This document shows, one piece after another, positions 1 through 6,428 of a stretch of 33,340 bases of DNA. The notes under the pieces were generated by a model that was given only the letters and a program-made list of their open reading frames with translations, was not told the DNA's origin and made no database searches. The translations under genes and the position numbers were made by a program. Numbering within the stretch: the first letter of the stretch is position 1; every line of letters starts with the position of its first letter. The stretch spans positions 1-33,340 of the forward strand of contig NZ_VCKX01000122.1 of NCBI RefSeq assembly GCF_005889725.1, written 5' to 3'. This DNA comes from Nonomuraea zeae. GTDB lineage: Bacteria > Actinomycetota > Actinomycetes > Streptosporangiales > Streptosporangiaceae.

Positions 1-155
1 CGGACGGCCCACCCAGACGGCCCACCCAGACAGGCAACCCGGACGGCCAGTCTGGACGGCCCCGCCCGGACGCCCAGCCTGGACGGCCGACCCGGGCGGC
101 CCGACCCAAGCAGCCTCCCCAGGCGGCCCGACCCAGGCAACCCGACCCGGGCAGC
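1..155. repeat. 13-bp imperfect tandem repeat array at the left edge
   Basis: Positions 11-101 divide cleanly into seven consecutive 13-bp units (11-23, 24-36, 37-49, 50-62, 63-75, 76-88, 89-101) with the pattern acccggacggccc. A partial unit precedes them, and looser copies with 1-2 base indels continue to about 155. The array is open to the left, so its full length is unknown. It lies 3' of the methyltransferase gene and holds no convincing ORF. Its role is unknown. Confidence 0.75.
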
Positions 156-203
156 CGTCATGCGCGGCTGGTCTGGATGGCCGACGTTGGCGGAGGCGGT
201 GGG

Positions 204-1004
204 TCAGGGTTTCTTGGCGACGCCGCCGGCGCAGGCCACGATCGGCGGCTCGTCCCACGGCCCGGGGTCCGGGCGCCAGCGCGTCACCGTCACGATCCCG
301 GGCTCCAGCAGCTCCAAGCCGTCGAAGTACGCCGTGATCTCCGGGATGCCGCGCGGCGTGTAGGGAACCACGCCGCTGGCCGAGTTGTAGCTGCGGATCG
401 CGGTGACGTAGGCGGGGTCGAGGTCGCAGCCGTCGTACAGGGCCAGGTAGCTGCCCGCCGGGAGCGCGGCCATCAGCTCGCGGACGATCGCGTGCGGCTG
501 CTCGTCGTCGCGCACCAGGCCCATGATCCCCATGAGCATCAGCGCGACAGGCCGGCTGAAGTCCAGCGTGCCGGCGGCCTGGCGCAGGATGGCCGCCGGA
601 TCGCGGACGTCGGCCTGGATGTAGGCGGTCGCGCCCTCAGGGGTGCCGACGAGGAGGGCCTGGGCGTGGGCCAGCACGAGCGGGTCGTTGTCGACGTACA
701 CGATGCGGGACGCGGGCGCGACGCGCTGCGCCACCTCGTGGGTGTTGTCGACGGTGGGCAGCCCGGTCCCGATGTCGAGGAACTGGGTGACTCCCGCCTC
801 GCCCGCCAGGTGGCGGACCACGCGGGCGAGCATGTAGCGCGACTGGCGGGCGATGTCGATCATGCCCGGGAAGACCTCGCAGATCTTCGTGCCGGCCGCC
901 TCGTCGACCGCGTAGTGATCCTTGCCGCCCAGCAGCCAGTTCCACACCCGGGCCGAATGCGGCCGCGTCATGTCGATGTATGGGGCGCCCGAACCGTCAC
1001 TCAT
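204..1004 (-). CDS. SAM-dependent methyltransferase, DUF574 (Methyltransf_19) family
   Basis: The 266-residue product opens with MSDGSGAPYIDMTRPHSARV and WNWLLGGKDHYAVD, the hallmark start of the actinobacterial DUF574 family. FLDIGTGLPT (about residue 76) is the glycine-rich SAM-binding loop, and VYVDNDPLV is the acidic end of the second strand. The fold is class I Rossmann. Family members are abundant in Streptomyces and Streptosporangiaceae, but substrates are mostly unknown. It is probably cytoplasmic because no signal peptide or membrane segment is visible. The ATG start has GGGAG about 9 bases upstream. The length is normal for the family. It reads in the same direction as the APH-fold gene upstream but is separated by about 140 bp and a hairpin, so it is probably its own transcript. 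Confidence 0.9.
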   Translation of the reverse strand: MSDGSGAPYIDMTRPHSARVWNWLLGGKDHYAVDEAAGTKICEVFPGMIDIARQSRYMLARVVRHLAGEAGVTQFLDIGTGLPTVDNTHEVAQRVAPASRIVYVDNDPLVLAHAQALLVGTPEGATAYIQADVRDPAAILRQAAGTLDFSRPVALMLMGIMGLVRDDEQPHAIVRELMAALPAGSYLALYDGCDLDPAYVTAIRSYNSASGVVPYTPRGIPEITAYFDGLELLEPGIVTVTRWRPDPGPWDEPPIVACAGGVAKKP

Positions 1005-1114
1005 GAGGAGGATCTCCCGCCTTAGCCCGTTTTGCCCGCACCCTACTCCCCACAGACCCCACCCGGAGGTACGTCGCCGCGCGTGTCGGATCTTGGTGTG
1101 CCGGCTCGACCATG

Positions 1115-1137
1115 CTCCCGCGCGCGGGCCGCGGGAG
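1115..1137 (-). terminator. GC hairpin downstream of the APH-fold gene
   Basis: CTCCCGCG (1115-1122) pairs perfectly with CGCGGGAG (1130-1137) around a 7-nt loop. It starts 12 nt past the stop of the 1149-2129 gene. There is no T tract, as is common for actinobacterial terminators. Confidence 0.5.
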
Positions 1138-1148
1138 GCGCTCCCCCG

Positions 1149-2129
1149 CTATCCGGCGCCGGGCTCGGAGACGTCCCACAGCACGTGTGCCAGCTCGGTC
1201 AGGTTCGCGATGCCGGTCAAATCGGGGAGCGGCCCCTCGAACACCTCGAAGTCGTGCAGAAAGCTGTAGGCCAGCATCTCCTCCGGAAAGGTGCCGGAAA
1301 CCGGCCAGCCGGCGGCGTCGAGCGCGGCGGCCAGCAGCCCGCGGTCGGCCCCGAACGTGCTCAGGTGGAGCTGCACCAGGCCGTAGCGGAAGTCGCCCGC
1401 GTACATGTCGTTGAAGTCGATGAGCCCGGTGACCTCGCCGCGCTCCGGGTCGGCGAACAGGTGGGCGCCGTGCAGATCCCCGTGCACGAGCTCCGGCGTG
1501 ACCCCGCCGATGAGGTCGGCGACGTCGGGCAGGAAGTCGTCGATGGCGTCGACCAGGTGAGGGGGCAAATGTCCCCACGTCCGGTGGTCGGAGACCGTCG
1601 CCGCCCTGCGTTCGCGCAGCAGGTCGCCGAACACCGGCGAGGTCGGGGACAGGATCCGGGGGCCGGTGAGCGGCACATGCCGTAGCCGTCCGAGCAGCTC
1701 GCCGACCTGCCGGGCGAGCGCGAGCCCGGTCGCCCGGCCGGCGCCCTCGGTCACCTCCCACCACGGCCGTCCCGTGACCGTGGACAGCACCAGGAACGGC
1801 CAGGTCCAGCCGGTGGCGCCCGGGAGCAGCTCACCTCGGCCGAGCAGCTCGGGAACGGGCAACCCTTGCCCGGACAGCACCTCGTACGCCTCGCTCTCGC
1901 TGCCGAGGCTGCTGGGGCCGTACCAGTACTCGCTGTAGAGCTTCACGACGAGGCCGTTGTCGCCGATCAGCACGGGGTTCGTGCTTTTGCCCGGTGAGCG
2001 GAAGACGGCCGGCTGCGGGAGACCCAGCGACTTCAGCCCGTGCCGCGCCCACGGCTCCCAGAACGCGAGCTCGTTTCGCCGGACGGCGTAGGACTCGTCC
2101 GAGGTGATCTCGCCAAGATCGGGGAGCAT
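1149..2129 (-). CDS. Aminoglycoside phosphotransferase (APH)-fold kinase family protein
   Basis: The 326-residue protein has the two-lobed APH/choline-kinase plan. The N-lobe contains VLIGDNGLVVKLYSE with the ATP-binding lysine, and the C-lobe contains VHGDLHGAHLF followed by GLIDFNDMYAGDF, the metal-binding Asp loop. In the usual HGDxxxxN loop the catalytic Asp is present (D218), but the Asn five residues on is His here. The substrate cannot be told from sequence; many family members act on small molecules other than aminoglycosides, so a resistance role is not claimed. A GTG at 2165 would add 12 residues. I prefer the ATG at 2129 because TACCTT lies 6 nt before it, which fits a leaderless transcript, and neither start has a good ribosome site. 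It runs divergently from the STAS gene. Confidence 0.82.
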   Translation of the reverse strand: MLPDLGEITSDESYAVRRNELAFWEPWARHGLKSLGLPQPAVFRSPGKSTNPVLIGDNGLVVKLYSEYWYGPSSLGSESEAYEVLSGQGLPVPELLGRGELLPGATGWTWPFLVLSTVTGRPWWEVTEGAGRATGLALARQVGELLGRLRHVPLTGPRILSPTSPVFGDLLRERRAATVSDHRTWGHLPPHLVDAIDDFLPDVADLIGGVTPELVHGDLHGAHLFADPERGEVTGLIDFNDMYAGDFRYGLVQLHLSTFGADRGLLAAALDAAGWPVSGTFPEEMLAYSFLHDFEVFEGPLPDLTGIANLTELAHVLWDVSEPGAG

Positions 2130-2226
2130 GCCGCCAAGGTAGCCTGCACGGTTCGCGAGGCGCACCGCAATATCCGCCGTCGATCATCGGGACGTGACAC
2201 TGGCGCCCAAGCCTGGGCCGCAACAG

Positions 2227-2232
2227 GATAAT
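2227..2232 (+). promoter_or_regulatory. Candidate -10 box for the STAS gene
   Basis: GATAAT stands out in a very GC-rich stretch, about 53 bp before the STAS start and reading toward it. No good -35 is visible, so this is tentative. A 7-codon ORF (2249-2272) lies in the resulting leader. Confidence 0.35.
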
Positions 2233-2284
2233 GTCGGTAGAAGTGAGCTTGTTCATGGCGATGCTGACGGAAGAGTAAAGACGC

Positions 2285-2683
2285 GTGGCAAGGCGCAGGG
2301 ACTCTCCGGACTACCGGCGGACTTGGGCGTTGATCGCTTTGAACGGCAGTCTCGACGAGGCCACCGTGGCGGACGTCGAGCGGGAGATCCGGTTGCTCAA
2401 TCTCCCCGAGTCACGGCTGATCGTCGAGGTCAGCGACCTTCACTTCCTCGATGACTACGGGGTGGACGTGCTGGTGCTGCTGGCCCATCACATGCGGCAG
2501 CACGGCGGGCTGATGGCGCTGGTCGACACCTGCGGGCACGTACGCCGAGCTCTGGGGGACAGCGGGCTGGACGACCTGCTGCCGCTGTTCGCCACCATGG
2601 CCGAAGCCATGCGCAGCCTGAACGACGGCGACGGCGACGGCGACAGCGACGGTGGCGATGACGACGGCGAGGGTGACGGCTGA
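2285..2683 (+). CDS. STAS-domain protein (anti-sigma factor antagonist-like)
   Basis: The 132-residue protein begins at GTG, with GGAAGAG about 9 nt upstream. Residues 12-108 form a STAS domain: WALIALNGSLDEATVADVER is the first strand and helix, and LIVEVSDLHFLDDYGVDVLVLL is the phospho-acceptor loop. In anti-sigma antagonists this loop normally reads DSSG with a phosphorylatable Ser; here it is DDYG with Asp57. That may mimic the phosphorylated state or mean the protein is not a kinase substrate. The last 20 residues are an acidic low-complexity tail of D and G, encoded by a GAC/GGC-rich run. It ends 13 bp from the end of the convergent B12-binding gene. STAS proteins work by partner switching with RsbW-like kinases; one such ATPase lies at 22168-22632, but a link is not shown. 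Confidence 0.85.
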   Translation: MARRRDSPDYRRTWALIALNGSLDEATVADVEREIRLLNLPESRLIVEVSDLHFLDDYGVDVLVLLAHHMRQHGGLMALVDTCGHVRRALGDSGLDDLLPLFATMAEAMRSLNDGDGDGDSDGGDDDGEGDG

Positions 2684-2696
2684 GGCGGCCGCGCGT

Positions 2697-3770
2697 TCAG
2701 AACGGGTGCCGGGGCCGGTCCTTGCCCTCTTCGCGGCCCAGCACCTCCACCCCGTGCTCCACCGTGGCGAGCGCGTGGGGGAAGTCCTTCAGCTGTCCGG
2801 CGAGCAGGTCGAGAGCCGGGAACAGGGTCGACTCGGGCACTCCCCTGGCCGTGAGGATGCCCGCCATCCAGAGCAGGAAGCGGGAGAACAGCTCCGGGTC
2901 CCGCACGTAGAGCGCGATGGTCAGGAACTCGACGATGTACCCGATGTCCTTCGTGGTGTGATCGAGCTGCTGCCTGCTGTAGCCGGCCATCGCCGGGAGG
3001 CGCTCGCCCAGTTTCCACATGACGGAGCTGACCACGTCCTGGGCCATCCCGCTGATCCGGTCGAACTCCTCGCCGGCCGGGGGCGGCCGGTGTCCGCCCG
3101 CCTCTCCGGGCCGGGTCCTGCGCCGCAGCGGCCCGCCGGCCAGGTGTTCCACGGCGCCGAGCCCGTCGGCGGCCCAGCCGTCGGCGCCGAGCAGGTGCGC
3201 GTAGCGGCCGTCCGCGCCGAACGCGGCCCCGCCGGCCAGCACCGGTTTGCCCGTCTCCTGGCAGGCGGCGATCGCCGCGTGCGCGGCCGGCAGCCGGCTG
3301 GGCATCGACGCCGACAGCGCCACCACGTCGGCATCCGTCCCGTTCACGTGCATCGGCAGGTACGGGGTGGGCACGTGCGGACCCAGGTAATCGACCCGCC
3401 AGCCGTGCAGCCGTAGCAGCTCGGCCAGCAGCCGCGCCGGGAAGGCGTGCCACTCGCCGTCCACGCAGGCCACCGTGGCCCGGCCCTTGTCCTCGGTGTG
3501 CCGGGCACGGGCGGCCGGGTGGCGGGAGACGGCGGCGAGCACGCGCTCGCTGACCGCGGTCACGATGTGCTCCTGCGCGACCGTCACGCCGTTGGCGGCC
3601 CAGGCGTCCCCGACGCGTGACTGCACGGGAGCGAGCACGCCCAGCAGCAGGTCCTCAGGGGGCAGGCCGTCGTCGAGCGCGGCGAGCGCGACGTCGGCCG
3701 CGCCGTGGTCGTCGCCGGCCAGGGCCGCGGTCCATACCTTCTCGACCCGGTCTTCGAGATTGTCCGCCAC
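2697..3770 (-). CDS. Cobalamin (B12)-binding sensor with photoreceptor-type Wx9EH motif
   Basis: The 357-residue protein starts at GTG 3770, preceded by an excellent AGGAGG site; an upstream ATG at 3833 would add 21 unconvincing residues. Residues 1-90 form a helical cap with W57, nine residues, then E67-H68, the exact Wx9EH pattern of CarH/LitR-type light-sensing B12 proteins. Residues 96-215 are the Rossmann B12-binding domain: GEWHAF carries H108 as the likely lower ligand (ExHxx, with Pro where Gly is usual), and LAGGAAFGADGRY plus LGADGWAADG fit the nucleotide pocket. There is no MerR DNA-binding domain. Instead about 130 C-terminal residues form an unassigned helical domain, vaguely like N-domains of RsbR-type stressosome proteins. 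It converges on a STAS gene, which suggests a light-to-stress-response role (inference). Light sensing and adenosylcobalamin use are inferred from the motif. Confidence 0.85.
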   Translation of the reverse strand: MADNLEDRVEKVWTAALAGDDHGAADVALAALDDGLPPEDLLLGVLAPVQSRVGDAWAANGVTVAQEHIVTAVSERVLAAVSRHPAARARHTEDKGRATVACVDGEWHAFPARLLAELLRLHGWRVDYLGPHVPTPYLPMHVNGTDADVVALSASMPSRLPAAHAAIAACQETGKPVLAGGAAFGADGRYAHLLGADGWAADGLGAVEHLAGGPLRRRTRPGEAGGHRPPPAGEEFDRISGMAQDVVSSVMWKLGERLPAMAGYSRQQLDHTTKDIGYIVEFLTIALYVRDPELFSRFLLWMAGILTARGVPESTLFPALDLLAGQLKDFPHALATVEHGVEVLGREEGKDRPRHPF

Positions 3771-3804
3771 GTGCCCGCCTCCTCTGTCGCAAGCGCTGTG
3801 GCCA

Positions 3805-3833
3805 AACATCCTGCGGCGCGGGAGAGAGGTCAA
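3805..3833 (-). promoter_or_regulatory. Candidate promoter of the B12-binding gene
   Basis: On the minus strand TTGACC (3828-3833) is followed 17 bp later by GATGTT (3805-3810). The -35 is near perfect and the -10 is mediocre. It lies about 35 bp upstream of the GTG start. Confidence 0.4.
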
Positions 3834-3848
3834 GCGCCGGCGAGGGGC

Positions 3849-3864
3849 GGAGGCTCCGGCCTCC
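3849..3864 (-). terminator. Small GC hairpin after the ArsR gene
   Basis: GGAGGC (3849-3854), a 4-nt loop, and GCCTCC (3859-3864) form a compact stem about 45 bp past the ArsR stop and upstream of the candidate promoter of the B12 gene. It is a possible terminator and has no T run. Confidence 0.3.
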
Positions 3865-3909
3865 CACCCAACATCGCTTACGGCGACCCTCTCGGACGGG
3901 AGGGCCGAT

Positions 3910-4257
3910 TCAGGCGGAGGCCGGCGCGGTCATCGGCGCGAACAGGGCGCCGAGCCGGGCCACCTGCTCGGGGATGATCCAGTAGTAGACCCACGTGCCG
4001 CGCCGCTCGCCGCCGATCAGCCCCGCGGTACGCAGCACCTTCAGGTGGTGCGAGATCGTGGGGGCGGTCAGGTCGAAGGCGTCGGTCAGGTCGCAGACGC
4101 ACGCCTCGCCGCCCGCGTGCGAGCCGATCATCGACAGCAGGCGCAGTCGCACCGGGTCGGCGACCGCTTTGAGCAGGGTCGCGAGGTCCGCGGCGTCGGC
4201 CTCCGAGAGCGGTGCACGCGCGATCGGGGCACAGCACGCGGCTGCGGTGACGGCCAC
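3910..4257 (-). CDS. ArsR/SmtB-family metalloregulatory repressor
   Basis: The 115-residue winged-helix repressor starts at GTG with a strong AGGAGGTG site 9 nt upstream. The DNA-reading helix region is LTAPTISHHLKVLRTAGLI, followed by the wing GERRGTWVYY. Metal-site cysteines are seen as a Cys8-Cys9 pair near the N-terminus and Cys53/Cys55 in EACVCDL at the start of the sensing helix. CxC in this helix is typical of As(III)/Sb(III) sensors, and an N-terminal Cys pair plus a helix Cys matches the layout described for Corynebacterium ArsR. Such proteins dissociate from DNA when metalloid binds. No arsenite pump, arsenate reductase or other metal gene is in the window, so its targets are elsewhere or unknown. 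Confidence 0.88.
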   Translation of the reverse strand: MAVTAAACCAPIARAPLSEADAADLATLLKAVADPVRLRLLSMIGSHAGGEACVCDLTDAFDLTAPTISHHLKVLRTAGLIGGERRGTWVYYWIIPEQVARLGALFAPMTAPASA

Positions 4258-4322
4258 CGGCCCACACCTCCTGATTTCGACGACCGTCTAAATGCTAGGC
4301 GATGGCGACCGGCCCCTGCGAC

Positions 4323-4424
4323 CGCGCCCGCCTGCTGATCGCGCCCGCCTGCTGATCGCGCCCGCCTGCTGATCGCGCCCGCCTGCTGATCGTGATCAAC
4401 CGCTGGTCGTGATCACCTGTTGAT
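4323..4424. repeat. Six-copy 17-bp tandem repeat
   Basis: Four perfect copies of cgcgcccgcctgctgat (4323-4339, 4340-4356, 4357-4373, 4374-4390) are followed by two diverged copies (4391-4407, 4408-4424) in the same 17-bp register. The diverged copies create the inverted repeat TGATC-GT-GATCA at 4387-4398 and poorer versions 17 bp and 34 bp on. The array lies between the ArsR start region and the GDPD-like gene, ending about 70 bp before the latter. Confidence 0.9.
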
Positions 4425-4493
4425 CGTGAACGGCGCGACCCGTAGCCTGCTCAGATCTTCGCTTCTGCCGGGTTCACAGATGGGATGCGACAC

Positions 4494-5306
4494 ATGACGA
4501 AGAAGGCGGCACTCGCGGTGTCGATGGCGGTTCTGACCGCCATCGGATCGGCGAACGCCTCGCCCGCGGCGGCTTCGAGCGCGGGGGCCGGGGCGGCCCG
4601 CCTGCCCGCCTGCCCGCTGCTGTTCGGCCACGGCGGCTACCCCACGGGCGCGGACCCCTGGACCAGGGATCAGGTACGCCAGCCCAACCACCCCCGGGGA
4701 GTGAACGACCAGCAGACCTGGGGCGCCAAGGGGGTGGAAGGCGACGTCCAGCTCACCAAGCAGGGCACCAAGGCGGTCATGTGGCACAACACCTCCACCA
4801 ACGGCCTGACCGGCGGCCGGCAGCTGATCACCGACCTCTGGTGGGCGGCCGGGACGGAGAACCTGCAGGCCCGCCGCATCACCCGCGGCCCGTACCAGGG
4901 CGAGGGCGTCTACACGCTGCGGCAGTGGCTGGACCACGTACGCTCCCGCGGCCTGGTCGCCCTCCTGGAGATCAAGCCCGAGACCAGGGCCATCCTCTCC
5001 GACCCCGCGTACGCCGCGAGCGCCTGGAAGGAGATCTCGGACCCGATCAAGGAGCGCCAGGGCTCGCAGCAGATCCTGGTCTACTCCCAGGACGCCTGGA
5101 TCCAGGGCGAGCTCGCCGCCCGCCACCCGGGCCTGCTCAAGGGGTCGGCGGCCCGCTGGACCGACAGCGTGGCCTGGAACGAGCCCCCGCCCGCCTGGAC
5201 CGGGAACACGCGCCAGTGGCAGGCCGTGCTCGACGCGGCCCCGAAGAGCGTCATGACGAACTACACGAAGGAGTACAAAGCCTGGCTCGCCGGCAAGTGC
5301 GCGTGA
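4494..5306 (+). CDS. Secreted glycerophosphodiester phosphodiesterase (GDPD)-like protein
   Basis: The 270-residue protein has a lysine-bearing N-terminus, a hydrophobic core and an Ala-rich cleavage region (about residues 1-33), so it is probably exported. The mature part follows the GDPD TIM-barrel plan. FGHGGYPTG corresponds to the catalytic HRG segment, GVEGDVQLTKQG to the ExD metal-binding strand, and VMWHNTSTNGLTGG to the second catalytic His region. ALLEIKPE is the following metal-ligand strand. The Arg that normally follows the first His is Gly (H46-G-G), so activity on glycerophosphodiesters is likely but not certain. Such enzymes release glycerol-3-phosphate outside the cell for carbon and phosphate supply. 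An in-frame ATG at 4485 would add three residues; GGGA sits better for 4494. Confidence 0.8.
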   Translation: MTKKAALAVSMAVLTAIGSANASPAAASSAGAGAARLPACPLLFGHGGYPTGADPWTRDQVRQPNHPRGVNDQQTWGAKGVEGDVQLTKQGTKAVMWHNTSTNGLTGGRQLITDLWWAAGTENLQARRITRGPYQGEGVYTLRQWLDHVRSRGLVALLEIKPETRAILSDPAYAASAWKEISDPIKERQGSQQILVYSQDAWIQGELAARHPGLLKGSAARWTDSVAWNEPPPAWTGNTRQWQAVLDAAPKSVMTNYTKEYKAWLAGKCA

Positions 5307-5397
5307 CCAGCCGGGCGGACGAGAACACGGCAAGTTCTGAAGCGGGCGTTAACCTGCCCTGACGCCGGGTTGCGTAGGGTGCTCATGCGAGTACGGT

Positions 5398-5416
5398 GAC
5401 CTGTCGATGACAGGTC
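5398..5416. promoter_or_regulatory. Inverted repeat before the first LLM oxidoreductase
   Basis: GACCTGTC-GAT-GACAGGTC is a perfect 8-bp inverted repeat with a 3-bp centre, ending 21 bp before the start codon. Size and symmetry suit a TetR-family dimer site, and a TetR gene lies at 7380-7985. TAGGGT at 5375-5380 may be the -10 box. Assignment to that regulator is inference. Confidence 0.55.
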
Positions 5417-5437
5417 GTAACGAGGCGGTGAGTTGCG

Positions 5438-6355
5438 ATGCCCGGTCCGAGCATCGATGTCGCGGCGCTGAAGCGGCGCATGGGGCGAGTCGGCGTCTGG
5501 AACAGCACGCTGAGCGCGGAGTCCGCCTCGTTCGAGCGGGAGGCGGCCGCCGAGGTGGAGTCGCTCGGCTTCGGCACGCTGTGGGTCGGTGAGACGCCGA
5601 CGGGCAAGGAGTCGCTGGCCCATTCGGCGATCCTGCTGGGCGCGACGCAGCGGCTGATGGTCGCCACCGGGATCGCCAGCGTCTGGGGCCGCGACGCCAC
5701 GGCCGCCGCGAACGGCGCGAACGCCCTCTCGGAGGCGTTCGACGGGCGGTTCGTGCTCGGGCTCGGCGTCAGCCACGCGCCGGCGGTGGCCGCGCGGGGA
5801 CACGACTATCGCAAGCCGGTGTCGGCGATGCGCGAATATCTGGACGTCATGGACGCGACCGAATACTCCGGGCCGCTGCCGCAACCGGCGCCCCGGCTGC
5901 TGGCGGCGCTGCGTACCAAGATGCTGGAGCTGGCCGCGCAGCGGGCCCAAGGCGCTCATCCGTACTTCGTCACGCCCGAGCACACGGCGCGCGCCCGCGC
6001 GGTCCTCGGCCCCGACCCCGTGCTGGCGCCGGAGCAGACGGTCGTGCTCGACACCGACCCGGAGCGGGCGCGGCGGACCGCCCGCCGGTTCATGTCGCTC
6101 TACCTGGCCCTGCCGAACTACACGAACAACCTGCGCGAGCTCGGCTGGGAAGACGCCGACCTGGCGAACGGCGGCAGTGACGCGCTGGTCGACGCCATCG
6201 TGGCCTGGGGCGACCCAGACAAGATCATCGAGCGGGTACACGCGCACCTCGACGCCGGCGCGGACCACGTCTGCGTCCAGCCGCTCGCCGACACCCCCCG
6301 GCAGATGCTGGACCACCTGCGCACCCTGGCCGCCTCGGACATGACGTCGAGCTGA
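5438..6355 (+). CDS. LLM-class F420-dependent oxidoreductase (TIGR03620-like)
   Basis: The 305-residue luciferase-like TIM barrel protein opens with GRVGVWNSTLS. It continues with ESLGFGTLWVGETP, LMVATGIASVWGRDATAAANGANALSE and GRFVLGLGVSHAP, all typical of actinobacterial F420-linked monooxygenase-like oxidoreductases. YFVTPEHT and the C-terminal GADHVCVQPL also fit. The family uses reduced or oxidised F420 (some use FMN) on varied organic substrates; the substrate here cannot be read from sequence. It is cytoplasmic. GGCGGTGAG lies shortly before the ATG. It is convergent with a second LLM gene across a 24-bp repeat array. Confidence 0.88.
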   Translation: MPGPSIDVAALKRRMGRVGVWNSTLSAESASFEREAAAEVESLGFGTLWVGETPTGKESLAHSAILLGATQRLMVATGIASVWGRDATAAANGANALSEAFDGRFVLGLGVSHAPAVAARGHDYRKPVSAMREYLDVMDATEYSGPLPQPAPRLLAALRTKMLELAAQRAQGAHPYFVTPEHTARARAVLGPDPVLAPEQTVVLDTDPERARRTARRFMSLYLALPNYTNNLRELGWEDADLANGGSDALVDAIVAWGDPDKIIERVHAHLDAGADHVCVQPLADTPRQMLDHLRTLAASDMTSS

Positions 6356-6358
6356 CCG

Positions 6359-6428
6359 AGCGCAAGAAAAAGGCCCAGCCCCAGCGCAAGAAACAGGCAC
6401 AGCCCCAGCGCAAGAACAGGCTCAGCCC
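6359..6428. repeat. Three-copy 24-bp tandem repeat between convergent LLM genes
   Basis: Units 6359-6382, 6383-6406 and 6407-6428 (last one 22 nt) share agcgcaagaa and caggc/cagcccc blocks. Each carries GCGCAAG, and the end of the facing gene carries CTTGCGC (6428-6434). Three alternative 7-bp stems can therefore form; the nearest has a 13-nt loop. It may serve as a bidirectional 3' end. No ORF is supported here. Confidence 0.8.

Noticed and set aside
2627..2680. GAC/GGC trinucleotide run as a separate repeat element
   Set aside because: It encodes the acidic tail of the STAS protein and is explained by codon use.
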